Made by a program: the position numbers and the translations under genes
Shown: piece after piece, positions 40,197-51,116 of the stretch
Position numbering within the stretch: position 1 is the stretch's first letter
Layout: every line of letters begins with the position of its first letter
Source: Lates calcarifer
Taxonomy: Eukaryota; Chordata; Actinopteri; Centropomidae
Assembly (NCBI RefSeq): GCF_001640805.2
Contig: NC_066844.1
Span: 5,891,528-5,955,527, forward strand
DNA: 64,000 nt
Reading direction: 5' to 3'
The notes under the pieces: generated by a model
Seen by the model: only the letters and a program-made list of their open reading frames with translations
Databases searched by the model: none
What the model was told of the DNA's origin: nothing

Positions 40197-41739
40197 TTAG
40201 CCCTTAAAAGTTGTCTTCAAATCTTCCAAAGTTCTAAATAAATCTTCCTCTTAAAATATATTTTTGGTCTAACAGTATAGTTCACAGTCTCCTTAATTCA
40301 AAAATAAGCATTTTATCTGTTTTAGAAAGGAAAATAGAGTGTGCATGCCAACCAATTAAATCAATTTAAAAACAAAAAAACATGTCTTTTTGCAACTAAG
40401 TAAATATAGTATATAACTGTAAATCAGCTAACGTGCCCCTTTCTCAACACACTGCTCAGGTCATGGTGTAATGTGAAGTATCAGAGGTTATGTACACTAC
40501 ATGCAGTAGATGACACACATGAAGAACCCCACTAAAAACACACCACACTGGTTGGTTGGTTGGTGAATAATAATAATTGTAGCATCTTAAGTAGTTCCCT
40601 GTAGATCCCTCCCCCAAAGTTGAAATGAAATTACACCCTTGCTGTTGACAATTAGCTGCCGTGTCCTAGCAGTCCTCAGTAATTGGACTACAGGCGATTA
40701 ATCACTAAGAAGTGTGTTTTCCTTGCCTCGTGATGACCCTTGCCTTTGAGATTCCTCACCTCTGAACCCTCCATCCTGCACTTTCTTTTACACAGAAAGA
40801 CAGAAAGTGCACTTCTTTATTAAACCAACTACAGCCTCCATCGGAATGAACCGTGCAGCAATGGTTATTTACTGCTACACACGTGTATAAAATCTATCCA
40901 CTTATTTTAATCAGTTATATCAAGTTCTAGGGTCTCCCCACTGTAAGGTTTACAAGGTTTTGTATCTGATTGAATGTGATTTCTAAATTAATCTGTGAAA
41001 ACACACAATGAGCCGCAGCTCTCTAAAACCAGACAAGTCACAGCCAAAGGCCAAATCACTTAATTGCCTTGTGTTAATTCCCTATTCTCTAAGCTAATGC
41101 AATCATTTGTGAATAGAAACCAACTATCACACTTTAGGACACAAAAAGTCATTCTCTCCCTGTGCGCCCCTCCCTCTGCTTTTTAAATGTCATACCCTAT
41201 TTAATCTATTGAATTTATTCATAAAGCGTGAATTAAACTTAAATGGGAGATAAAAAAACTGTACCTTTCAGCTTCAGTTATCATGCCTCAGATAGCTCTA
41301 ACATCTTTGTTTCTCCTGCCAAAAATGAAAATTTTATTTCACAGGATAAAGAATAGTGCACGTTCAGGTCATAAAATATGAAAGTAAGACAAGGATTTTG
41401 CCTGCAAAGTGTACGGAAGCCAACATAAGGCTTATCGTAAACTCGTCTGTACATAAGCATAAGAAGATAATCCGAGGAGAGAAGCTTGATCTATCTCTGT
41501 TATGGCTGCTGAACTGGCTGGGTCACCAACGCAAGACAACAGTCATCAGTTATGGAAGAGCAGAGCCTGCCTGCCCGGTACACTAATCAGATAAAACACA
41601 TCTGCTTACTGGCAGCACCTCAGCTGGGGTGCTCTCTCTATTCGAGTGAGACCGATAGACCTGTTAGGGTCTGACAGCGGGAGACTGGGCTTTTTGTCTG
41701 ACGTGTCTGCATGTTGGCTGAGATACAGCTAGCCAGCCA
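40197..41739. other. Intron 1 segment with enhancer-like blocks
   Basis: Non-repetitive text with TAATT/CAATT cores at 40610-40730 and 40990-41130 might be conserved regulatory DNA. No gene seen. Confidence 0.4.
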
Positions 41740-42260
41740 GAGCCAGAGGGGGAAAAGAGGAAGGACGAACGAATGTGTTAGTGGCTCTTTGTGGTGAGAG
41801 ACGACAATGCACGCCGCACTGAGCACATAACTACCGGCAAAAACAGAAAAACGGCCAGAGTTGGCGCAGACTAAGAAGGTGACTACTTCTAGTCTGCGCA
41901 CTCTGCCGTCTGAGGACGGAGTGTGGGGGAGGAGGGGCTGGGGAGGTCCTGCTGTTGATATGAGCCATGCTGGACAGACGGTGCAGGCCGGAGACAGAGA
42001 GAGAGAGAGAGAGAATAGGAGAGGGGGAGACAGAGATGGACAAAAAACAAAAGGCAGATGTCACGTGGGTCCAGAGTCGCTGATAGATGTGATGTGCAGC
42101 GTGGCGCAAAGGCAACGGTTCAGGTAGAAAAGGCTTCCCTTTGTGATGCAGATGACAACGCAATCAGCCCCGCTTTGTCTCGAACGATGGGCTCTGCTCC
42201 CGGGGACATTGAGAGCCAGACACTAATCCGGTGGGTTTGTGTTCTCCGGGTGCACTCATA
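41740..42260. promoter_or_regulatory. CpG-rich intronic patch, candidate alternative promoter or enhancer
   Basis: CpG density rises sharply against a CpG-poor intron (for example gacgaacg, cacgccgc, accggc, gcgtggcgcaaaggcaacgg, ctcgaacg). A CACGTG E-box lies at 42062-42067 and a (GA)n run at 41995-42014. No exon with a recognisable protein was found. It contains the strong hairpin at 41851-41909. Confidence 0.4.
41851..41909. ncRNA. Pre-miRNA-like hairpin (unverified)
   Basis: A 59-nt segment folds with about 24 base pairs: acggc/gccgt, agag/ctct plus one A-T pair, gcgcagacta/tagtctgcgc (ten uninterrupted), gaag/cttc, and a 7-nt loop gtgacta, with only one- or two-base bulges. Three further pairs (cag/ctg) are possible outside. 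The size, loop and small bulges suit a miRNA precursor on either strand. I do not recognise the arms as a known miRNA. A competing 5-bp hairpin ccgtc-tgag-gacgg overlaps its 3' edge. Confidence 0.35.
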
Positions 42261-42334
42261 AAGGCAGTGTCACAGTACCTGGGGTGTGTGTGGATGGGGC
42301 TCTCTGAAACGAGGTCTGACCTCTCTCAGGGTAC

Positions 42335-42390
42335 ACTCTCCCTCCTCCTCCTCCTCCTTCTCCTCTTCCTTCTGTCTCTCTTTCTCCCTG
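42335..42390. repeat. (CTC)n-rich polypyrimidine tract
   Basis: About six CTC units within a longer pyrimidine run at the edge of the CpG-rich patch. Confidence 0.85.
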
Positions 42391-43569
42391 CATCCCTAGC
42401 TCAGTAGCTGGCTTTGCTGGGTTGAATATTATACCCGCCATATTGTTAATGTGTATGACTCAACATTCACATGAAGGATGTGACAGGAGCAGGGGTCGCA
42501 TTGATCAGTTCATCTCCGCTTCATCTTCTGCGAGCAAACTCGATTAGCGTCTTCATGCTTACGAACAACAATTTTACAGCCTGGATAAAAGGAGAAAATA
42601 TACAGTGACAAAGACATAAAATACACTGATTCCACATAATGGCTGAGGCTTCTGTCAAATTATGCAGACCACACAAAGAATTCATACTGCAAATTAGGCC
42701 TAGATGATGCAGGGCCATTTTGTGAGTGCTTACACGTTTCCTGTTATGAATAATGTCTGGAAATACATCTCACTGTCCCCTAATGATTTCTATTCCCGAC
42801 GGGTTTGGATGAATCAGGCTCTCCCTAATAAATATGACTTACCAAGAGACTGCACATTGCCAATTAACATGTGCTAATTAAGATAGCAGGATATAAGAAC
42901 ATCCTTGATCTAGATTCCTGTGTGAAATATCAGAGGTTACACAGAGGTAAAGCAAGTTTCCTCCGTAACTATGTATTTATCCAAACTAGTCTCCCCTAGT
43001 CGCAAGAAAACACCATATGTCAACTTTATTGAATCAAACTTTATTCCACACGGGTCGAAGCAGGCCTGTTGACCACAAACTCTAATTCAGAGTTAAACTC
43101 CCTGAATTAATTTATAGCATCTGCCTGCAAACTTGATTGGGTACCATACATAACAGATGCTCTCTGTAATAATGTGAAATAGAAGAGAACAACCTCCCCT
43201 ATAATGATGACTGAGGTTCAATCTTTCGTTCATCCTCTTTTAAACTGTTTGGATTAGCAGCACTATATTTTGCTGTGTGACACTGTTATAATAGCCTTAG
43301 TCATACCCTTTCACTTTTTTGACCACATTGTTTTCCCAACAACACACTGAAACAATTATAGCCCTCCAATCAAAGGGCACACCTATCCTTAAAGCACTGC
43401 AAGAAAAACAAATCTCTAGACCCATAATTCACCTGATCCTCACTAAATAATACATTTCTATGTCATGCATCTTTTGACCATTCATAGAACACAGAGCCTG
43501 TAGTGTTATATAAAAACTTAGTAAAAAAAAGAAATTCTATACTAAGTAGGATGATTTGGAAAAAAATAA
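42391..43569. other. Intron 1 segment with enhancer-like text
   Basis: The part at 42760-42900 has non-repetitive text with ccaattaaca and gctaattaag cores. No gene seen. Confidence 0.4.
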
Positions 43570-43570
43570 A

Positions 43571-43662
<92 letters not shown>
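43570..43662. repeat. Compound (TA)n(TG)n(TA)n(TG)n(TA)n microsatellite
   Basis: Five alternating blocks of TA and TG over 93 bp. It generates false ORFs in several frames. Confidence 0.97.
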
Positions 43663-45855
43663 GAACAGTGACTGGGTTGTGCATTGCAAAACTTCTTCAA
43701 TACGCATGTTAGATTTTAATAACTGATTGATATAAACCTTTCCCACAGGGATAGAAAACATAAATTCCAGAGAGTGTTTAGTCAATCCAGCAAAGTATTT
43801 AAAAGTCAATTTGGGTATTTTCTGGGACTCCTAATTAACTTAAAAAGTAAAAGCCACATATCAAATCGTTGAGAGTTATGTGTAACTATTATTTAACCCA
43901 CGCATGCTTTCATTTGCTATTACCAACCCTAATATTAAGTGAAAGTGGGTGGGTGCAGCTTTTTATCTTTATGTGTTTAAGATTTGATGAGATTGTAGAT
44001 TAAGATATCCTGTCACAAACTGAAACATGTACACACTTGTGGCAGATTTCTCTATTGTGAACCCATAATAATTTATGTGCCCTTGCCAGTAAACTGCAGC
44101 TCTCAAACCTCTTGATTCTTAAAGAATTGAACTGATGTGAACATTAGAAACATTTTCTAATGAAACTTCTAAATTATAGCCAAGTACACCATTTTGGTAC
44201 CTAAATACAGTGTGATTCATCTCTTTTCCCTGTGCATTTATCTATCACAAATTTTCAGAGGCTACAAACTTACAGCACGACATCAAATTGCAGTAAACAC
44301 ATTACAGGACATAAACAGATTATAGCACATAAATGCACAACACCTCACAGCAAAAATAATCAGTGTTAATTCAACACAGCGTGCTTTAAATCAAAAACAT
44401 GCCAGTGTCTAACTAATTAGGGTTGGATGATACAAGGAATACATCACTGGCTGAACCCACTGCTGTGGTTGCTTTTTCACTTTTTTCCCCCATTTACTCC
44501 TGTTTTTTTCTTGTGCCACATTCATGAAGATTAAAATGTACCTGGGGAGTCTAAGGCACGTCATGTTTACTTTTAAAAGGAACCAACTCTTTTCAGCTGC
44601 TAACTGAAGTCACACACAGCATATCGGAAGACCTGAAACACCTGTTGGCTTGGAAATATTTCCATTTTCTGATAGCATCAAGCAGCAGCCATATCTAACC
44701 AGCAGGTCCCTATGCACTGAATAAGCCTGATTACAGCTGAAAGAGACAGAAAGTTTAACACCTGTTCGTTTTTAGGGAGGTAAAAATACAAGAAGTGCGT
44801 AAAAGTCACTCTAAATGCAGTAGATCTATGGCATATGAAGATTACTGATAGTTTAAGGTTTATTGCAAGTATAGCTTACTGAACAAGCATTGCAAGCACA
44901 CTGTATACAACTCTATAGTAATATTAACAAGGTTGTGCAGTGTCATTCAGCTGAATTTTAGCTTTGCTTCTGAAGTTGTTAATAAGTAGGTTATATTGTG
45001 TTTTTAATGTATAATGTAGTACTTCCCAGTGTGGTAGTTAAATTCAGAACTCAAGTAAGTTGATCCGTAAACGCCTCCACTCTTAACTCTGCAGTACACT
45101 CATGGCCATGAACACAAGCAAAACTTGACTCGTATATGTTACACAATCCAAGCTTGTAGATCTGTGGGAGTTGTGCTGCAGCAACAACCAGAAGTCATGT
45201 GCTGAGTGGATGTGTAGATTTTTCAGTGGTACAGTGAGGCATTGAAACAGCATCCCATATCAGTGTGTTGTATCAGCCTACCTGCAGTACAGTACCACTC
45301 ATGAGATTTCCCAGAATTTCTTCCTTTTAGCAAACATGTTCCACACACTAAAATGCCATTTTATCACCACGTCTAAAGGGGAAATATGTGTGGAGAGTAT
45401 GGAGAGCTGGCTCCTGACAGTGAACCGCAGCAGCCAGAGTCAAACAGCTGAAAGTATGGAAATAGTGTCAAACAGTCCATCATGTCTTGAACTGAATCCT
45501 CACTTAAACAGGCTGAACCAACTGCAGCCAGGAGCAACATACGCAACTATTTTGCCGGCAGAGCCAGCTGGGACAAAAACCTACAACATGGAAATCCCCC
45601 GTGTGAAAGTTTTTAACAAAGCCGACTTGAAGGAAACATCCTCCGATATATTTTTTTTCCTGTTTAACTTTTACATAATAAACTTTGTATATGCCTTACA
45701 GTGAATTCCAACCACCGGCAATGTGACCAAGGTCTGGGGCTAATACATACTGTACAATAGCCATAATGACAGAAGCAAAGCAGCTCAGCACCAACATGCC
45801 GTACAGAGAGCACTATATTTTCTTAAAGCAGTGATACTTCTACCTTAATCTCACC
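43663..45855. other. Intron 1 segment, no recognised gene
   Basis: AT-rich intronic DNA. The 122-codon + ORF at 45336-45704 has no domain and ends in AT-rich text. Confidence 0.6.
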
Positions 45856-46170
45856 CTAAAGGTAGCGATGGATGTCTCTGAAATGTGACACCCCCCCTTC
45901 AAGTGAAACAACTGGTACCAGCACTAATTGAAATTTTGCATGCAAAGTGACAATGCCCGGGCCCTCGGCAGCATGGATTAGGGCTTGAATGGAGACAGAT
46001 TCTTTGTGAAAGCCTACTGTGGCGGTTGGCGTGCAGGCCAGCTCCCTGCATCTGCTCATTGGGTGAACTGAGAAAACACTGGATTGTATACGGTCGCTCA
46101 TTTTACCTTTATCTAATCCCATTTCATGAGCCCGCCTCCGTCTGTCTTTTGTTACTCTTCCACAAAACAT
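45856..46170. promoter_or_regulatory. Candidate conserved element with 12-bp octamer-like palindrome
   Basis: A high-complexity, GC-balanced block. It contains the perfect palindrome tttgcatgcaaa at 45935-45946, two abutting POU half-sites, followed 4 nt later by the SOX-type core acaatg. A 104-codon minus ORF spans it but is unlike any protein I know. Conservation untested. Confidence 0.3.
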
Positions 46171-49100
46171 AATGCTTCCATGTTACACTCACACGTCTAT
46201 GCCTTACAAAACAATTCCGGTCAGAAGCAGCTACTGAATTTACATATGAAAGCATCTTTACCAAACTTGGCAGGATTCTCTAAACATTAACAATCATATG
46301 GTGCCTTGAACTGTCAGGCTGCCTTCTGTTGTGCAAGAAAATGGTACGGAAAGGGTTATGCAAAATACAAATGTAATATATGTAATTTAGTAAATTAAAT
46401 CAAAACAAAAATGGAAAAATTTAAAACATCAACTTGCTCAGTGTTTGCCAACTTTCAAATGAGTGGGCTCTACTGCTCAACAGAGCGCTGAAGGAATGCA
46501 GCACATATTGAAATGCAATCAAATCTGCGAGACATTTTTTAAAGACTCCATGCTGTGATCTCATTCTATCCCACTTCACCATCCTCTTCTGTGGTTTCTG
46601 TCACATTATGTTTTTTTTCCCTTCAAAGAGAAAGAGAGAGAAAATGCTGTATCAAAGTGATCTATCATCCTGCTGACCCCAACGACAACTTGCATACAAG
46701 TCCGGAGGAGGCTGTTTTTGCATCATAGCAACACCAATCGTCCCAGAAAACGTTTGCTGTGTTTACACGGCACAAACTGTAATACCACAACAGAAGTGGG
46801 GGTGGGGGTGGCACAATTCAGAAAAGCCAAATGATCCGTCTAGTAAATTTCATCTCCGCAGAACAATACAGGCTGCTATAATTTTATAGCCGGGGATGAA
46901 TCTGAGAATTTCCACTCAACAAAATTATATGAGCGCTGTTGTTGGTATGGCTGTCAACTGAGCGCTGATGACAATGAATGGGTAAACTAATGAAGGGATA
47001 AATCTACAGTGTGTTTTCATAGACATGTTTGACATAGCTAGGCTAATTTCCTTGGCAGTGCTACCTCCATTAATTTTCAAAGCGGGCCTGTCTGTTCCTG
47101 TTAACCAAACCAATAAGAAGTGTCATCAATGGCAGCTTACATTAACACTAATCAACAATTTAGAGTTGTTTCACATTCCACAGGGAAAATGAAATGCCTC
47201 TGAAAACCAGTCGAAGGCCACTAATGAATGAATGTCTTTTATACTCGTGGCAATACTGACTACAGAGAGGGGACATAGTGGAATAGTCTGAAAAGAGATA
47301 AGATGCAGAGGGAAAAGGTCAAACTTTAGCACTGGGCCAACTGATAGTACTGCAGACTTTTTGTGGGTTGCAGTGTTAACATACTATTAGCATAAATGGT
47401 TACTTGGGCACAGCCAAGATTTTCTTAAGTTTGGCCCCTGTTTTAATCCTCTAATCCGCTCCAGTATGCCTGATTCATTGATTATTTGTATAACAAGTAG
47501 GCCTTTCATATGTTTGCCCACCAGAAAATAGGTCCAGGAACTTCCAGGAAAGTGGGACTTTATGCGAATTTACCATGGTAAATTTCTCACAGTATATAGA
47601 GTTCCTCGGCAATTGGCGAATAATTTAATTCATCAGTACAGTATTATTTAGTCTTCAGTATCACAGTATTAGTTTAGTGAATAACCTTCATCAGTGAGAA
47701 ACAGAAATATGCGAAGATGTCACTTTCCATTAAATAAAAATAACAATGAAAGAAATGTAGTGTCCCGGCACTAAACGTGTCAAAACGATCCACTGAAGGG
47801 TTCTTTTCTGTTGCATGCTGGGATGTGGGTGTATTTTTTTTTTTTTTTTCGGATTAGAGCTGCAGTGACCTCTTTTTCAACCCTTTATTTCTCATACGTA
47901 AGCCATCCTCGCAACTTCATTGGACAGTCAACTAGGGTGATTCACAGGGTAAAATGGAGGGGGGCTGTATTGAGTTGGCGACGGGACTAGCTGGTTTCCC
48001 GAATCAAAAAGTGAAGCAACACGGTCCCGGAAGGCACTGCAACATGTACCATGCCATGTGTCGTGTTTATAGTGTAACACTACATATCAACAGCACCTTT
48101 CTCCATAAAAAAATAGGTGTATTTCAATACACTGAAATAACTATTTGCGGAGCCGTGTCGAGTGGTATTTGAGGCACTGTGCTCTCAGCTTACAGATTTG
48201 CTTCACAGTCGATTTTACATGTAGACAAACTGTAACCATGGCCATGTTTGCATTTTAGATTGGGAGAGAAAACAAGGGGAAGTGAAATACTGTGTAGTGT
48301 GAATCTGTTGTTATTCCTGGTGACTTTCACATCATGTTGTTCCCTTGCTCTTAGAAAGAATGGCGAGGATAAAAATCAGAAAATAAATAACCATTAGAAC
48401 AACGATCATGATTTCAGTAATTAAAAGAAATCATATAGATGACGACATACGTCGGTACACATTTTTTACATAATATATTTTGCATAAATCAAGTTTGGAA
48501 TTGGCGTATATTGACATTAAACATATTTTTTACAAACAGTATAATTTATGCAGTTTTAATCTAAAAATGAAATGAATTTTACTATGCTTGCAAATTGTCT
48601 GAATTGTAAAAAAAAACTATATCCCAACATAGTATATTCAGATAAAAAATACAATTTATGAATTGCATAAAATGTATCTTACAAATGGTTCTATGTATTT
48701 GCATAGGGCAGTTTTACTGCTCAGACTAAATTGCACATATATTTTCCCAAACTAACAGTGTTATCCTGGAACCAAACCTTAAATAAAATTACAAAGCTAT
48801 GACACAGATTGTAAAGCTCTGACGCAGATGTTAAAGCTGCTATGAGCAATGTAATGTAGGCCTTGAGGACTGCTTTTTTCAAATCTTGGATATGTATCTA
48901 CACTGAGACCATAAACAGGAGTAGTCAAAAGTAGTCTGCATAGATACACACGACATTTGTCAAAGTCTGTGCCAGTCCTGCATGGGACTTGACAGATCCT
49001 TCAACGTTTCTATACAAATTCAGGATGTTATTCTACATGCAAACTACAACTGATTTTACTTTACACAAACAACTAAGTATTCACCCTTGTGTTCCTTGTT

Positions 49101-50205
49101 GTTGTTGTTGTTTCATCCTGTGGTTACATTTGGTTGAGATTTTCCCTAGTTCCTCAGCTCTGCCTGTAATCATGAGGTCTAGTTAAAGTGACCAGAGGAA
49201 GAAGACACGTCTGTTTTCTGACAGCATCCTCAAAATAGCCAGAATAAATGTAGGACTGGGGTTGACACTTTTCCATTCTTTCAGTGTGGTGAATGTCTCC
49301 TGTCCTGTCACAGGGGAAAAACTGTGTACAGCTGCACAAATTTACCTGCAAATTATACTGTTAAAGTACAGACTGAAAGCCTCTAAATTAAAGGGAGGAA
49401 TGAAAATTTGCTTTTATAATCTCCAAATAATTTTTAGAAGATTAAAGGGTAAATATGACAATGATATAGTTCCTATGAGTACCAAAGATGTTACAGATTA
49501 GAAAACTGTAGCAACAAGTATGATGACACCACTAGACAGTTACCTTTCAGTATCATAGACACGCTACTGTAAACACATATTATAGGGATTATTTTCACCA
49601 TTCAACCTGTTTCAGTGTGCGTAGAGCCACGCTGCCTGCTGCCCATTACTGCTCAGCCAAGCTTTCCGTTCTTATGACTGCATAACGACCAAACACCGTC
49701 TTTTATGAGTTAAACTACAGGATTTACAGAACGTTTAATTTGCATTTTTACCCTCTGAGTAGGTTTAAGGAAAACACGTCCTCTTTTTTGTTTCGCGTTT
49801 TTACCACCAACTGTTTTGACAACTGTGACACACCTCCACACGAGATGCGACCTCTACCTGAGAGATTTAACGTTCTCTAACCTGCGGTGCCTGGTGCTGT
49901 GCAAAGACAAAAGCTCCTTTATTTAATCCGCAATTAACGCTATTAACAGCATCCGTTTACCTGCGGAGAGCATGTTTTTGTGTCCCACCATCATCCCTTG
50001 CCTGCTGTTTTGAGCTGACACTAAAGCACCGAAAACGCCACGATGTAACAGATTAACAGATATTAAAGGATACGAAAGTAATTTATTTAACGTTAGCCAT
50101 TTTAATTAGAAAGCGCAAACGTCCATTCGTGCGCTTTGTCTCTCAAACTCAAAGCCGGCAAAGAGGATGCGGCTTTAACCGTCGGGGATGCAAACATTAG
50201 CTTAC
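46171..50205. other. Intron 1, 5' end on the minus strand
   Basis: The part at 46840-47160 is non-repetitive with paired gagcgctg sites and TAAT cores and could be regulatory. Poly-T lies near 47836-47852 and a (TTG)5 at 49094-49112. The remainder is plain AT-rich intron up to the exon 1 donor. Confidence 0.5.
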
Positions 50206-50257
50206 CTTCAACTGCTATTACGGCCGGTATGGTCCATAATATCCACAGAATATCCAT
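50206..50257 (-). CDS. ephb2-like: EphB-type receptor tyrosine kinase, coding part of exon 1 (signal peptide)
   Basis: On the minus strand the ATG at 50257-50255 opens 17 codons, MDILWILWTIPAVIAVE, plus one extra base (G, 50206), followed by the donor gtaag at 50205. The peptide has a short hydrophobic core (ILWILWTIPAVIA) and a small residue before VE, so it is a signal peptide cleaved near A-VE. Phase 1 at the donor joins exactly to exon 2 (AG ACA CTC ATG), giving VE-ETLMDS, the mature N-terminus typical of EphB2. The start context is good, with A at -3 and G at +4. Eph receptors are single-pass membrane kinases that bind ephrins on neighbouring cells and guide axons, cell sorting and vessels; this exon only targets the protein to the secretory pathway. 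An upstream ORF ends on the start codon. A 17-residue signal peptide is short but acceptable. EphB1 is the main alternative assignment. Confidence 0.88.
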
Positions 50258-50463
50258 TATTGGTCACTTAAAGGGCCCAGACATTCAAATAAAATACGTC
50301 CCGAAAGCCATTTACAGCAAAGGCAGAGAGGGGACAGGCGGTCCTTCACCTCCAACAGAGCGATCCCAGATAGCAGAGAAAGCGAACTCAAATCTGAAAC
50401 AAGTTTGGGCGAAACCAAAAAAACCACAGACAGAGGGGAGCACCGAGCGCCACAAAAGCACAT
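50257..50463 (-). other. Upstream ORF (68 codons) whose stop overlaps the EphB start codon
   Basis: The ORF starts MCFCGARCSP and ends PLSDQ. Its TAA stop occupies 50259-50257 and shares one base with the receptor ATG (50257-50255), forming TAATG. It would lie within the 5' UTR if transcription starts near 50680. The peptide has no recognisable domain. If translated it could limit receptor initiation or feed it by reinitiation. It may also be an uninvolved chance ORF. Confidence 0.4.
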
Positions 50464-50720
50464 CTTCGCATATTTGCGCTACATTAATCCAGTCATTCTC
50501 CCTTAGCACAGAAATAATAACTTTATGTATATAATTAATGATACGAGGTTTAATTTATGTGAACTATCAATGCAGCTACGCTTCAAGAGGATCCTTCATC
50601 CCCTTCAAAGCCCACTTCAATTTACCCCGCTGTCAATCACAGAGAGGAGAACAGTCCGCACTGCCTTACCTAGCGATAATTAAGTGTTTTGGGACCATGT
50701 GGGGCATTTATAAAAGATGG
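50258..50720 (-). promoter_or_regulatory. 5' UTR and probable core promoter of the EphB-type gene
   Basis: The region immediately upstream of exon 1 on the minus strand carries a TATA-like element reading TATAAAT at 50712-50706. If used, transcription would start near 50680 and leave a 5' UTR of about 420 nt. The same bases read TATAAAAG on the plus strand (50709-50716), so the element is bidirectional in principle. A CCAAT box-like sequence abuts the start codon (50266-50260), but that position suggests chance. Two minus-strand upstream ORFs lie inside. The start site cannot be placed from sequence alone. Confidence 0.45.
50312..50509 (-). other. Second upstream ORF (65 codons) in the putative 5' UTR
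   Basis: This minus-strand ORF begins MLRENDWINV and ends in a different frame from the TAATG-linked ORF, overlapping it by about 150 nt. It shows no domain. Its relevance depends on the unverified transcription start site. Confidence 0.25.
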
Positions 50721-50884
50721 AGCAGGTCATTCTCACTGCCACGTCGCTCGAAATGGAAATATTGGTTATTCTTTCGTCAGACAACGATGAAACATGTCAA
50801 TGGCTTCACCATGAAGCTCCTGGATGGGCCAGTAAGGAAACTTTTGGCGCTGTAACAGGTGACGGACACGGGAGAAAAAGCAAA
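50717..50884 (+). other. Candidate first exon of a divergent transcript beside the EphB promoter
   Basis: An ORF on the plus strand opens with MEQVILTATSLEMEILVI, runs 56 codons without a stop, and ends exactly in phase 0 at AGCAAA|gtaagt (donor at 50885), a near-perfect splice donor. It starts about 460 nt from the receptor ATG and points away from it, the usual geometry of a divergent non-coding or small coding transcript. The peptide resembles nothing I know. A TATAAAAG lies directly before the ATG, too close to serve this ATG, so a start site further upstream would be needed. No second exon was identified. Confidence 0.25.
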
Positions 50885-51018
50885 GTAAGTTTAACATTTT
50901 CTTTTCCATTTTTATTCTCAATATTTTTTCTTATGTTTAACTGGTTTCCACCGTATAGTTTCCCCTTTTCCACCAGTTTGTGTTGTTGCCTTTTTCAGTA
51001 GAAATGTATCCCCCAACT

Positions 51019-51072
51019 ACATATATATATATATGTATGTATATATATATATATATATATATATAGATATAG

Positions 51073-51109
<37 letters not shown>

Positions 51110-51116
51110 AGATATA
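51019..51116. repeat. Compound (TA)n / (GA)n microsatellite
   Basis: Runs of TA, interrupted by GTATGT and GATATAG, pass into a (GA)n block of about ten units. It lies about 350 bp beyond the candidate core promoter and is likely polymorphic. Confidence 0.95.

Larger units (their letters stand above)
5026..50205 (-). other. Intron 1 of the EphB-type gene, about 45 kb
   Basis: The intron is bounded by the exon 1 donor (gtaag, 50205) and the exon 2 acceptor (cacag, 5026), both in phase 1. A very long first intron is usual for vertebrate Eph genes and commonly hosts regulatory elements. I found no nested protein-coding gene. The content is described in separate entries: simple repeats, transposon fragments, a CpG-rich patch with a strong hairpin, and enhancer-like blocks. 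Confidence 0.8.

Noticed and set aside
43463..43809. Two overlapping minus-strand ORFs with Tyr-Ile repeats
   Set aside because: They are translations of the TA/TG microsatellite.
50136..50534. 132-codon plus-strand ORF across exon 1
   Set aside because: It is antisense to the supported exon 1 and its upstream ORFs and has no recognisable domain.
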